A program made the translations under genes and the position numbers. From assembly GCA_016218975.1 (NCBI GenBank), contig JACRCO010000072.1, forward strand, positions 1 to 64,000: DNA of 64,000 nt, read 5' to 3'. Below are positions 7,313 to 15,116 of this stretch, in pieces (position 1 is the stretch's first letter; each line of letters starts with the position of its first letter). The notes below the pieces were generated by a model. It was not told where the DNA came from. It searched no databases and was given only the letters and a program-made list of their open reading frames with translations. This DNA is from Deltaproteobacteria bacterium (lineage in GTDB: Bacteria > Desulfobacterota > Deferrimicrobia > Deferrimicrobiales > Deferrimicrobiaceae).

Positions 7313-8218
7313 TTGTACCGTCGCCCGCCGAAGCTCGAGGCCGACTACGCCTTGCAAGTCCTTAAGGCGGTCTTTCGGTCCGCCAGCGTCCTTGTAGGGA
7401 CACTCGTTCTACTCCTGCTGCTCACCTTCAACTGGACCAGCATGAGTCTGTACGAAATGACTAAAGGAGAGTTCAGCCTTCGCCAACTTGTACCCGTCGC
7501 TCTCTTCCTGTTACTTGCTCTTGCACTCCTCCTCAAGGCCCGCAAGGTTTCCCTGCATGGAACATTCATTGTTGATGAGAAAGCCGATCCACAGAAATGC
7601 CAGGCCTTGATCGTCTTCTTGAGCCCACCAGGAATGGACAGTAAGTGGTTGGAAGGACGGCAGGCCGACGAGATCCTGAGCGGAATCCACGATGAGCTAA
7701 TTCGCCAAAGGTTCGATGGGCCTTGGAGAATGCCGGTCGAGGCAATCGCTCATCATCTGGAATGGTTGGACACAGTCGTTGTTATTCCGTCGGCGGATGC
7801 CGAGAAGAGACAAACCCAGCAAGAAACGGCATCGTCGGCGCACTTGCTTGATAAGAAGAAGACTGAGCCGGGCACATGGCGCGATATGGACCTGTTCAGA
7901 AAAACGATCGAACTTCTCACCGGTAGACAAAATCGGCCCCGGATCATGACAATCGGGGAGATCGACGACAGGTGGAAGGCAGGCGTCGATTTCGAGAAGG
8001 TTGGAGATCTCATCAATGCCGTCGAGCAGGCTTACGATTGGCTCAACGAAAACGGCGCCGCCGATTACGAAATCATGGTCGATATCACCGGGGGCCAGAA
8101 GGTACCCGCGGTTGCCGGTGCCGCCATGGCCCTTGGTGTGGGGAGACGTTTTCAGTACGTAAGCCGCCGAGACTATGTGGTGCGATCTTACGATGTGACC
8201 TATAGGCCTTCCGTATGA
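7313..8218 (+). CDS. Membrane-anchored CARF-like protein of the type III CRISPR locus
   Basis: A 301-aa protein. Two hydrophobic segments near the N-terminus (about 24-42, SVLVGTLVLLLLLTF; about 59-75, VPVALFLLLALALLL) are followed by a soluble Rossmann-type domain. That domain has a first strand ALIVFLSPPG (98-107), a strand DTVVVIPS (about 153-160) and the motif DITGGQK (257-263) leading into a small-residue helix. A D-x-T-G-G-x-K motif in this position is characteristic of CARF domains that bind cyclic oligoadenylate made by Cas10. No HEPN or nuclease motif is seen, so the membrane part may be the effector, as in Cam1-type proteins. TTG at 7313 has GGCGAGGG six bases upstream and is preferred to TTG at 7259. 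Confidence 0.72.
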   Translation: MYRRPPKLEADYALQVLKAVFRSASVLVGTLVLLLLLTFNWTSMSLYEMTKGEFSLRQLVPVALFLLLALALLLKARKVSLHGTFIVDEKADPQKCQALIVFLSPPGMDSKWLEGRQADEILSGIHDELIRQRFDGPWRMPVEAIAHHLEWLDTVVVIPSADAEKRQTQQETASSAHLLDKKKTEPGTWRDMDLFRKTIELLTGRQNRPRIMTIGEIDDRWKAGVDFEKVGDLINAVEQAYDWLNENGAADYEIMVDITGGQKVPAVAGAAMALGVGRRFQYVSRRDYVVRSYDVTYRPSV

Positions 8219-8276
8219 CGATTTTCGATAAGAGATGTTACGAACAGCAGTGGTGATGCCCGATGGAGAGGTTCCC

Positions 8277-9548
8277 ATGAAAAGGGTCGAATTCATGCTT
8301 GAATTTGTCACACCCGGTTTTTTAGGGGGCGCGGACAACAAGACCACGTCGGAGTGGCGTGCCCAGTCGATTAGGGGCCAGCTTAGGTGGTGGATCCGGG
8401 CTGTGGCTGGGGGCTTTTACAAGGGAGACATCGCTAAGGTCCGCACAGTTGAGGATACCCTTTTCGGTACGACGTCCTTGTCTTCGGCGGTTCGGGTAAT
8501 CCCGACAGGGCCGCCGCCGAAGGCTGTGAAGAATGGTGGTGAGTGTGTTTGGGGTAATACCATAGACGAAAATGGGCTCGCCGGGAGGTGGGGAGACTCA
8601 ACCGCAGAAACGAAAGCCAGGCTCAAATTAAGAGGCAAATCAAATTCAATTTATTATCTCGGCTATGGTGTGATTGTCTGGAATAAGGAAAAGAAGTTCG
8701 TGGAATATGTCCGTAGCAGGATTGAAGCGGGCAACAGGGCCAACTTCATCTTACAAATCCAGCGGCCTGCCTCCGAGTGCTTCGAGTTGCTTGCGAAGTC
8801 AGTCCGGGCATGGCTTTTCCTGGGAGGTATCGGCGCCAAGAGCCGGAAGGGGTTCGGCTCGATGTGCTGCACGGATGTATCCAACGACATTTTGGGGTCA
8901 AAAGGCAAGTTTATTCCCTCAAACATCGGAGAGTTCAAGGAGGGACTCAAGGACATCTTGGAAGGCATACGTAATTCAGGAACCGGATCGGCTTCTGTAG
9001 AGGCTCCATGCGAGTGGTCGCATTTTTCACCTGCCTCGATGGTTTGCATCGGCAAGACATCACACAATAACTGGGTAGACGCCATGATGGCCACCGGAAG
9101 CTGGCTGATCGCTTTCCGGCGCCGCTACGGTTATCCAAACGACGCCAGAACTTGGCGCGGGAATAATATCGGACAGGATTACGATTGGGCGGCTCCGAAT
9201 GGAAGCAAACGGCGCGGGAATATTCCCGATCGTTCCGGATTTGGTTTGCCGCTTCCCTTCGGGATGGGGGGTGAGACCGTCACCTGGATGAACGTCGGAG
9301 GGGGTGGTAAGGAAGTCGAGGACAATCGGAGGGCCTCGCCCCTTCTCATACATATCGCGAAGTTGGGAAAAGACTATTACCCTATTTTCACCTTCCTGCC
9401 CGCCCGCCTTGTGCCCGAAGGAGCTATGCTTGGATTCAAAAACCATTCTTCCTCCTTCACCTTCTCCGAGACGAGCAATCAACGTTCGGTCGGCCGTCAT
9501 TTCCTCGATGACTTGGTGGTGAAAAAACTTGTCGAGGAGGTGCGTTGA
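8277..9548 (+). CDS. cmr1: Type III-B CRISPR RAMP protein Cmr1
   Basis: A 423-aa RAMP-fold subunit of the Cmr effector complex that contacts the 3' side of the bound crRNA-target duplex. The N-terminus EFMLEFVTPGFLGGADN, followed by RAQSIRGQLRWWIRAVAGG (about 25-45) and the GTTSLSSAVRV block, is typical of Cmr1. So is the glycine-rich FLGGIGAKSRKGFGSM loop near 180-195. ATG 8277 is chosen because GGAGAG lies just upstream; an earlier in-frame ATG at 8235 has no site. The stop overlaps the cmr2 start by one base (TGATG), giving coupled expression. Confidence 0.9.
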   Translation: MKRVEFMLEFVTPGFLGGADNKTTSEWRAQSIRGQLRWWIRAVAGGFYKGDIAKVRTVEDTLFGTTSLSSAVRVIPTGPPPKAVKNGGECVWGNTIDENGLAGRWGDSTAETKARLKLRGKSNSIYYLGYGVIVWNKEKKFVEYVRSRIEAGNRANFILQIQRPASECFELLAKSVRAWLFLGGIGAKSRKGFGSMCCTDVSNDILGSKGKFIPSNIGEFKEGLKDILEGIRNSGTGSASVEAPCEWSHFSPASMVCIGKTSHNNWVDAMMATGSWLIAFRRRYGYPNDARTWRGNNIGQDYDWAAPNGSKRRGNIPDRSGFGLPLPFGMGGETVTWMNVGGGGKEVEDNRRASPLLIHIAKLGKDYYPIFTFLPARLVPEGAMLGFKNHSSSFTFSETSNQRSVGRHFLDDLVVKKLVEEVR

Positions 9549-11161
9549 TGTCGGGCAAGCCATCACTGATGACCTTCTCCATAGGCCCCGTCCACACTTT
9601 CATCGCCCAGGCCCGTCGGGTGGCCGACCTCTGGGCGGGAAGTACCATACTTTCCCATCTCGTTTCGACGGCAATAAGGGTGCTTCTTGAGAGGGGCGGC
9701 GAGATGGTTTTCCCCTGCATCAGCGAAAAGGGACGAATTCCTACCGGCCTTCCCAACCGGTTCGTGTGCCGTATCCCCTCAACGGAGGCAGGAGACGTAG
9801 CTAAGGCCATGAAGAAATCCGTCGAGGTGGAATGGACAAGATTGTCGGTAGAGGCCGCCAGGATCCTTGCCGAAATCGGTGTGCTGGGAACGTCCACCGT
9901 TCCCGATCCATTCCAGGAACAGGTTTCGCAGGCGATCGAGGTGGCTTGGTCATGGGTCGAGCAGGATGAAGGAAACTACGCTGGTGCCTCCCGGAAGGGA
10001 GCCGCGCAATTTGCCGGAGCGCGGATGTTTCGCCCCTACACGCAAGACTCCGAAATCGGTGTCAAATGCGCCGTCTGCGGCGAAAGAACGGCACTCCCCG
10101 ATGGCGTCGGGAAGAACGTCCGGGCTGCTTGGGAAAAGGCGGAAGCCGCAAGCAAAGGCAACAAACGCGAGAGGTATTTCAGGAAGGACCAGACCCGTCT
10201 TTGCCTTGTATGCGCGACGAAAAGGCTGTATCCCGTCACCGGTGGAAGCGGCAGGGACGCCTATTTTTCCGCATTCGATCGGTTCGAGCCGCAGGAAGAT
10301 GGTCCAAACGGAAGGGAAGCGAGGCAGCCCTATTTCGCCGTTGTTTCCATGGACGGCGACAACATGGGGCGTGTCCTGGGATGGGATGCCTCCCGGGTTC
10401 ATAACGTCGAAGGATTTCACAGGAGAGTATCCGAGATTCTTACCGCCTTTGCGGAAAGGCTTAGGACTGCGGGGTCACCGGAACTGAACCTTGCGACATT
10501 GAAATACACGCCGAAAGGGGATAAGCCCCCTCAGCTCGTTTATGCCGGTGGGGAAGACATCCTGTTCATCTGTGGTCCGCGTGACGCCCTGCCGCTGGCA
10601 AAAGCCATAAGGGAAGAATACCGCCGCTCCTTCGATGGGGATTCCGATCTCCGGGACTTGGTGAAGGACGCGGTGAACATCCGGAAGTTCACCATATCAG
10701 CTGGAATTCTCTTCGCTCACACGAAACATCCAGCGGGCCTCGTCTTCCGGGATGTCCAGGATCTGCTTTCCCGGAAGGCCAAGGATGAGGAAGGGCGCGA
10801 CGCCGTGGCTATTCGGCTCGACAAGCGGGGTGGAGTTCCGGTCGAGGTTGCCTTCAAGTGGGACGGGGATGCGGGCGGTCGTGCTTGGCCCGAAGCGCTT
10901 GAAGGAATCGTGGATTGCCTGGTTGAAGGGACACTCTCATCCGGAAGGACCTTCGACCTTAGGGAGGAGGAGCGGATACTATCGGCCATTTTCCAAACAC
11001 CGGAGCAATGGAATAGCTGGCTCACGGAAAAGCTGTCCCGGGGCGAAGGGAACGGTGCTATGGTCGAGCGCCTGGCGGGACTCATGGGGCCTTTCTTTAT
11101 TGGCGGGAAAATAGAGGCCCTGCGCATCGCGCGCTTCCTGGGAAGGGAGGTTGGCCAATGA
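9548..11161 (+). CDS. cmr2: Cas10/Cmr2, HD-less, with GGED palm motif
   Basis: A 537-aa large subunit of the type III-B complex and the candidate cyclic-oligoadenylate synthase. It starts directly with the post-HD segment (FSIGPVHTFIAQARRVADLWAGS), so the N-terminal HD DNase domain of full-length Cas10 is absent. A zinc finger is formed by CAVC (174-177) and CLVC (219-222). The palm domain shows SMDGDNMG (Asp269 and Asp271) and the catalytic loop YAGGEDILFI with GGED at 334-337, where GGDD is usual. A second palm-like region follows near 390 (KFTISAGILFAHTKHP). Both acidic positions are kept, so synthesis of the second messenger is plausible, feeding the upstream CARF protein. Confidence 0.92.
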   Translation: MSGKPSLMTFSIGPVHTFIAQARRVADLWAGSTILSHLVSTAIRVLLERGGEMVFPCISEKGRIPTGLPNRFVCRIPSTEAGDVAKAMKKSVEVEWTRLSVEAARILAEIGVLGTSTVPDPFQEQVSQAIEVAWSWVEQDEGNYAGASRKGAAQFAGARMFRPYTQDSEIGVKCAVCGERTALPDGVGKNVRAAWEKAEAASKGNKRERYFRKDQTRLCLVCATKRLYPVTGGSGRDAYFSAFDRFEPQEDGPNGREARQPYFAVVSMDGDNMGRVLGWDASRVHNVEGFHRRVSEILTAFAERLRTAGSPELNLATLKYTPKGDKPPQLVYAGGEDILFICGPRDALPLAKAIREEYRRSFDGDSDLRDLVKDAVNIRKFTISAGILFAHTKHPAGLVFRDVQDLLSRKAKDEEGRDAVAIRLDKRGGVPVEVAFKWDGDAGGRAWPEALEGIVDCLVEGTLSSGRTFDLREEERILSAIFQTPEQWNSWLTEKLSRGEGNGAMVERLAGLMGPFFIGGKIEALRIARFLGREVGQ

Positions 11162-12393
11162 GCGGGGCGGGATGGAAAGCATTCTCGCTGCATCCTGACG
11201 ATCTCCTATTCTTCCGCGACGGGAAACCATCCGCCAGGGGAGAAGACCATTACCTCCGCTCCCTCTTTCCACCAAATCCATCCACGTTGTACGGGGCGCT
11301 CCGCACGCGGCGTCTCATGGATGAGGGCATTTCCCTGGATGGCCTTGACGAAGTCGCCTGGAGAAGTATGGGTTCGGCTCTGCGGATGGAGTTGGGTGAA
11401 TGGGGGGGATTCGGAGAGATGACGATCCGAGGGCCGTGGTTGGTCAAGGACGGGAGCGTCCTGCTCCCAGTGCCGGCGGATCTGGGTCTGGTATTCAAGG
11501 AGAAATCTGGAAAAAAACAGACGGGAATTAAGTTTGCTGAAGTGCAGATCCCGGCCTGCGAGCGCATAGAACGGATGGTCCGTTATCGGCCGGTTGACGT
11601 TGATCGCGGGCGTTGCTCTCATCCTCTTGCGCTCATGACGCCGTTCTTCTTGGAAAACGGAAAATGGGAGGAAGTGCCTGGAGACATCGAACCTGAAATG
11701 TCATCGGGCTGGTTCCTGAAACCGGAAGGAATAATCCGATGGATGGACGGGATACTTCCCGACAAGACGTCGCTTGTCCACCGGACGGATCTCTGGCTCG
11801 AAGAAATGCGGACGGGCGTGGGTCTCAAGGAATCCGAGCGGACCCATGAAGAGCATCAGCTTTATACCTTCGGACATATACGGCTCAAAACGAATGTTGC
11901 CCTCGGTTTCGAAGTCAGCGGCAGTGGGCTTGCTTTCGGCGGGCACATCCGCATCGGGGGAGAAGGGCGGACAGCAAGACTCGATGACGGCCCGCTCTTC
12001 CCGTTTACGAAGTCGATGACGGTGGAAAGAACGACACGCAGAGTTGCGGTTTGTCTCGGGACTCACTCCCTTACCCGTACCGGCGTTTATTTTCCCGGAT
12101 TCTCGGAACGAATCCTGAGCGGGAGCGTGGGCGGGATCCCTTGTCGGTTGGTCGGAGCGGTCGTAAAAGGGCATGTCCTCGTCGGTGGATGGGACCTTGC
12201 CCGAAAGGAGCCAAAGTCTCTGCGCCGGGCAATCCCTGCCGGTTCCGTTTTCGTTTTCGAGACTACTGGCGAAGAAGCTTCGACGGAATCGGTGGCGGCG
12301 ATCTCCGGGTGTAACTTTTCGGATGCATTTCCCGGGAACGGGAATCTGAAAAAGCAGGGATTTGGCCTCGCCTTAGCGGGGGCAAGCCTTTAA
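11158..12393 (+). CDS. cmr3: Type III-B CRISPR RAMP protein Cmr3
   Basis: A 411-aa Cas5-like RAMP subunit that binds the 5' handle of the crRNA next to Cas10. The N-terminus WKAFSLHPDDLLFFRDGKP followed by SLFPPNPSTLYGALRTRRL (about 39-57) is the recognised Cmr3 signature. A glycine-rich RAMP loop appears at the C-terminus (NLKKQGFGLALAG). It overlaps cmr2 by four bases. The length is within the family range. A 19-bp gap with AGGAGGA separates it from cmr4. Confidence 0.9.
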   Translation: MSGAGWKAFSLHPDDLLFFRDGKPSARGEDHYLRSLFPPNPSTLYGALRTRRLMDEGISLDGLDEVAWRSMGSALRMELGEWGGFGEMTIRGPWLVKDGSVLLPVPADLGLVFKEKSGKKQTGIKFAEVQIPACERIERMVRYRPVDVDRGRCSHPLALMTPFFLENGKWEEVPGDIEPEMSSGWFLKPEGIIRWMDGILPDKTSLVHRTDLWLEEMRTGVGLKESERTHEEHQLYTFGHIRLKTNVALGFEVSGSGLAFGGHIRIGGEGRTARLDDGPLFPFTKSMTVERTTRRVAVCLGTHSLTRTGVYFPGFSERILSGSVGGIPCRLVGAVVKGHVLVGGWDLARKEPKSLRRAIPAGSVFVFETTGEEASTESVAAISGCNFSDAFPGNGNLKKQGFGLALAGASL

Positions 12394-12412
12394 CCAGGAG
12401 GAGGATATAAGG

Positions 12413-13309
12413 ATGGGCGGAAAAACGTTCGGCCCCATCGGGGTCCTGGGTCTTTACACGGAGACGGCGCTTCATTGCGGCGCCGAGAGTGGGTTGGGAT
12501 ATGTTGATCTTCCCGTACAGAGGGAGCGGCACACCAACTTTCCTGTCATTCCGGGGTCCAGCATCAAGGGCGTCCTCCGGGACGAGATGAAGGGGAAACC
12601 GGGTGACACGGGGAAGCTGAGTGACGAAGAGGTGAAAAAGTTTTTCGGTTCAGAGGACGCCAAGACGCCCGGCTCCGTTTCCTTCGGCGACGGCATTGTA
12701 GCGGTTTTCCCAATACGTTCGACGGGAGTGCCGTTCCACTGGGTGACATGTCCTTTCGTCCTGGAGCGGGTCTTCCGTGCCATGGGTACCGCGTGGACGG
12801 AAAAGGGGACTCCACCGAGGGACAAGGCATGGGGCAAGGGAAATGGAGAGTTGTTGCTCGAAGAGATCCATGTGGTGAAGGATATTTCAAAAGCTGCTCT
12901 ATTCAATGGCGGTAAAGGCCAGGGGCTGGGTCTTCTCCTTTCGCTTCTTCCGGCCTCCAATGAATATCAATATACCAGGGACCAGTTCCTCGACCGGCTC
13001 CTCGTGCTCAACGATGAAGACTTCGGCGAGCTTGTCGATACGGGGACGGATGTGGTGACGCGGATAAAGCTCAACGCCCTCGGGACGACGGTGAATCTCA
13101 AGGAAGGCGTGCATCCGGAAATAAGCAGGAAGGAAAACCGCGAGGGGAATATGTTTGTGGAGGAGCTTGTTCCGCCGGAATCCCTATTCGTCTGTCCTCT
13201 GCGTGCTCCCGCCGATACCGCATTCGATTCCCAAAAATTACCCGTTGTCATCCGGCTGGGGGGCGATGAGACAATCGGCCGGGGTGTCACGCGCGTGACT
13301 TTCAGATAA
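12413..13309 (+). CDS. cmr4: Type III-B CRISPR RAMP protein Cmr4 (target RNA nuclease subunit)
   Basis: A 298-aa Cas7-like backbone subunit, present in several copies per complex, that cleaves bound target RNA at 6-nt intervals. The region LHCGAESGLGYVDLP carries the conserved Asp32, equivalent to the catalytic aspartate of characterised Cmr4 proteins. It is followed by the RERHTNFPVIPGSSIKGVLR signature (about 37-56) and a C-terminal GGDETIGRGVTRV glycine-rich loop. The RNase activity therefore appears intact. The start has AGGAGGA eight bases upstream. Confidence 0.93.
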   Translation: MGGKTFGPIGVLGLYTETALHCGAESGLGYVDLPVQRERHTNFPVIPGSSIKGVLRDEMKGKPGDTGKLSDEEVKKFFGSEDAKTPGSVSFGDGIVAVFPIRSTGVPFHWVTCPFVLERVFRAMGTAWTEKGTPPRDKAWGKGNGELLLEEIHVVKDISKAALFNGGKGQGLGLLLSLLPASNEYQYTRDQFLDRLLVLNDEDFGELVDTGTDVVTRIKLNALGTTVNLKEGVHPEISRKENREGNMFVEELVPPESLFVCPLRAPADTAFDSQKLPVVIRLGGDETIGRGVTRVTFR

Positions 13310-13329
13310 GGCGTTTGGAGGTTATGAGC

Positions 13330-13725
13330 ATGATGACGAGAGAGCAGAAGCGTGCCCGGTTCGCTCTGGAAAAGATTCAATCGGTGGCAAGTGGCACTGA
13401 CAAGGTTAAATACAAGACCCAGCTTCTCAAGTTGCCGGGCCGGTTGCACAGCAACGGGCTGGGGCAGACAGTGGCGTTCTACCTGTCGGCAGGTAAAGAC
13501 AAGCCCGAGGCGAAGATATGCGGATGGCTTGGCGAATGGCTGAAGCCGCATGTCTATTCCAAGGAATGCTTCAAAGAAGGGAAATTGATTTGCTGGATAA
13601 CCGGCGAGGGTGTGCAGGCGGGGCCAGATCTGGATCCGGAGGATTTGTACCGGAGGGCTTCGGTGGAAGCCCGTGCGCTGTCGTTATGGCTTAAACGTTT
13701 CGCGGAAGCTTTCCTGGAGGAATAG
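13330..13725 (+). CDS. cmr5: Type III-B CRISPR small subunit Cmr5
   Basis: A 131-aa, mostly helical small subunit (Cas11 role) that lines the effector alongside Cmr4. The pattern of a charged first helix (MTREQKRARFALEKIQSV), then KYKTQLLKLPGRLHSNGLGQTVAFYLS, is characteristic of Cmr5, including the conserved LP..IH.NGL..T..F motif. ATG 13330 is chosen because GGAGG (13317-13321) sits eight bases before it; the ATG at 13324 would be too close. The gene is followed three bases later by cmr6. Confidence 0.88.
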   Translation: MMTREQKRARFALEKIQSVASGTDKVKYKTQLLKLPGRLHSNGLGQTVAFYLSAGKDKPEAKICGWLGEWLKPHVYSKECFKEGKLICWITGEGVQAGPDLDPEDLYRRASVEARALSLWLKRFAEAFLEE

Positions 13726-13728
13726 TTC

Positions 13729-14607
13729 ATGGGACGACTGCCGTTGCCACGCAATATCGCCCGGTGGCTGGATTTATCGAATTACAGGGGTAACTTGTCG
13801 CTCCTGTTCGACAGGGGGATGGACGGCTATGGGCAGGAATGGGGGATCCGCAAGGCCGACCCAAAGAAGGGGGAAGAGGAGGGGCGAAAGAAATTCCTCA
13901 CCGATTTTGTCGAATCCTTCTCGAAAGCTCCCCTGCCCGAATACGATGCTTTTATCGCCAGGAGGCATGCTTCCTTTGAATTTGGGGTTAAGGCTGGCGG
14001 TTTTTCCGCGAAAAGAGTGGAACTGAAGTCCGGGAACAGGTTGGTCATCGGGTTGGGACTTCCTCATCCCACCGAGACAGGATTCCTTTTCGACCGCCTC
14101 ACAGGTTGCCCCTACCTACCGGGGTCGAGTGTGAAAGGGATGCTCCGTGCGGCCGCGGGCTTGACGGCTGAGGGGAACCTCGAAGGCGATACTGTTTTCT
14201 GGCGCTACCACCAGCGACGGATATTCGGCTCCGATAAGAGTGATCCTGCGGGTCTCGCGAAAGGGAGGATGGTGTTTTACGATGCCTTTCCCAAGAAATG
14301 GCCGCGTCTTGCGATAGATATCCTGACGCCGCACTATCCTGGGTATTACTCGGGAAAGGGGAACCCTTATCCGGGCGATTGGGAGAGCCCCCGGCCCATA
14401 CCTCTCATCACTATCGAGGCCGGTGCGACGTTCGTCTTTCATATAGAGTCCATCGAACGGGAAGAGAAGGATAGAAAACAAGACGAATTAGCCGTGGAAG
14501 GTTTGCTGACCGTCGCGCTCGATTGGCTCGGGATCGGCGGCAAGAAGTCCGCCGGATACGGGATGATTTGGGAGAAAGTCGAGACTCCTGTTGCGACAGG
14601 AAATTAG
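13729..14607 (+). CDS. cmr6: Type III-B CRISPR RAMP protein Cmr6
   Basis: A 292-aa RAMP subunit that caps the Cmr4 backbone at the crRNA 3' end together with Cmr1. Features: NLSLLFDRGMDGY near residue 22, the RLVIGLGLPHPTETGF strand near 104-119, the YLPGSSVKGMLRAAA signature (about 130-144), and a GIGGKKSAGYGMI glycine-rich loop at the C-terminus. ATG at 13729 follows GGAGGAATAG. It overlaps the small frame at 14591-14755. Confidence 0.92.
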   Translation: MGRLPLPRNIARWLDLSNYRGNLSLLFDRGMDGYGQEWGIRKADPKKGEEEGRKKFLTDFVESFSKAPLPEYDAFIARRHASFEFGVKAGGFSAKRVELKSGNRLVIGLGLPHPTETGFLFDRLTGCPYLPGSSVKGMLRAAAGLTAEGNLEGDTVFWRYHQRRIFGSDKSDPAGLAKGRMVFYDAFPKKWPRLAIDILTPHYPGYYSGKGNPYPGDWESPRPIPLITIEAGATFVFHIESIEREEKDRKQDELAVEGLLTVALDWLGIGGKKSAGYGMIWEKVETPVATGN

Positions 14608-14755
14608 AGCTCAGGGAGAACGGCTGGAATGCGGCAGGCAGTTCGGAGCCGCACTTTACATCGGAGCCCAACTCGACAATTGGACGATGGTGAAGGTATT
14701 CCAGATGAACCCGGCGACAAGGCAGTACGAATTCTGGGGTCTGTTGCAGAAATAG
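14591..14755 (+). CDS. Small unrecognised ORF between cmr6 and csx3
   Basis: A 54-aa frame beginning at TTG 14591, inside the last codons of cmr6, and ending at 14755. Its second half (GRQFGAALYIGAQLDNW, then TMVKVFQMNPATRQYEFWGLLQK) has protein-like strand patterning and fills an otherwise empty gap in a tightly packed operon. The start is uncertain: the AGGGAG at 14612-14617 would suit an initiation near 14624 (CTG). It may be a small CRISPR accessory protein or the 3' fragment of one. No family was recognised. Confidence 0.35.
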   Translation: MRQEIRAQGERLECGRQFGAALYIGAQLDNWTMVKVFQMNPATRQYEFWGLLQK

Positions 14756-14767
14756 GGGAGACTGTCC

Positions 14768-15049
14768 TTGATCCTCGACCTGTCTCTCGGCAATGCTGAT
14801 CTCTACAGGGGGCTGAAGATCGAAAACTTGGCCGGCAAGCTTACGTTGCTGGATCATCCCGAAAAAGCCATCTCTGTGATTGCCTCCAATCTCAAAGGAA
14901 TGGAAATCGACAACAACGAAGTCGTTCTCACCGGCGGCATGGCCATATGGGTCTATCTCGTGGTTTTCCATTTTCTGCACGGGAGGACGAAGCGGATCTA
15001 CTACGAGGATGGCAGGGGAAACCGAATCTTGGTTGCTGCACATGGATAA
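14768..15049 (+). CDS. csx3: Csx3/Crn3-like ring nuclease
   Basis: A 93-aa protein. The C-terminal half (VVLTGGMAIWVYLVVFHFLHG, split around the TGG-M-P/A-W pattern, then YYEDGRGNRILVAAHG) follows the Csx3 layout of G-x-x-P/I-W helix, H-x-L, then D-x-R-G and a terminal (S/A)H. Csx3 family proteins degrade cyclic tetra-adenylate and so switch off type III signalling. The TTG start at 14768 has GGGGAG about eight bases upstream. Its place between cmr6 and the cas6-RT gene and the presence of a CARF effector support an off-switch role. It is slightly shorter than most Csx3 proteins, and the assignment is by eye. Confidence 0.62.
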   Translation: MILDLSLGNADLYRGLKIENLAGKLTLLDHPEKAISVIASNLKGMEIDNNEVVLTGGMAIWVYLVVFHFLHGRTKRIYYEDGRGNRILVAAHG

Positions 15050-15116
15050 GTTCAGACCAATAAATCCGGATCAAGATTGTACCGATGACGGGCTGACGAT
15101 TGAAAAGGAGAGTTGA
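15042..15116 (+). CDS. Possible 24-codon coupling ORF
   Basis: ATG at 15042 overlaps the csx3 stop and its TGA (15114-15116) overlaps the cas6-RT ATG at 15116. It encodes MDKFRPINPDQDCTDDGLT plus five residues. The double overlap suggests that ribosomes could pass from csx3 to cas6-RT through this frame. It may be a chance frame or the stub of a gene. Confidence 0.25.
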   Translation: MDKFRPINPDQDCTDDGLTIEKES

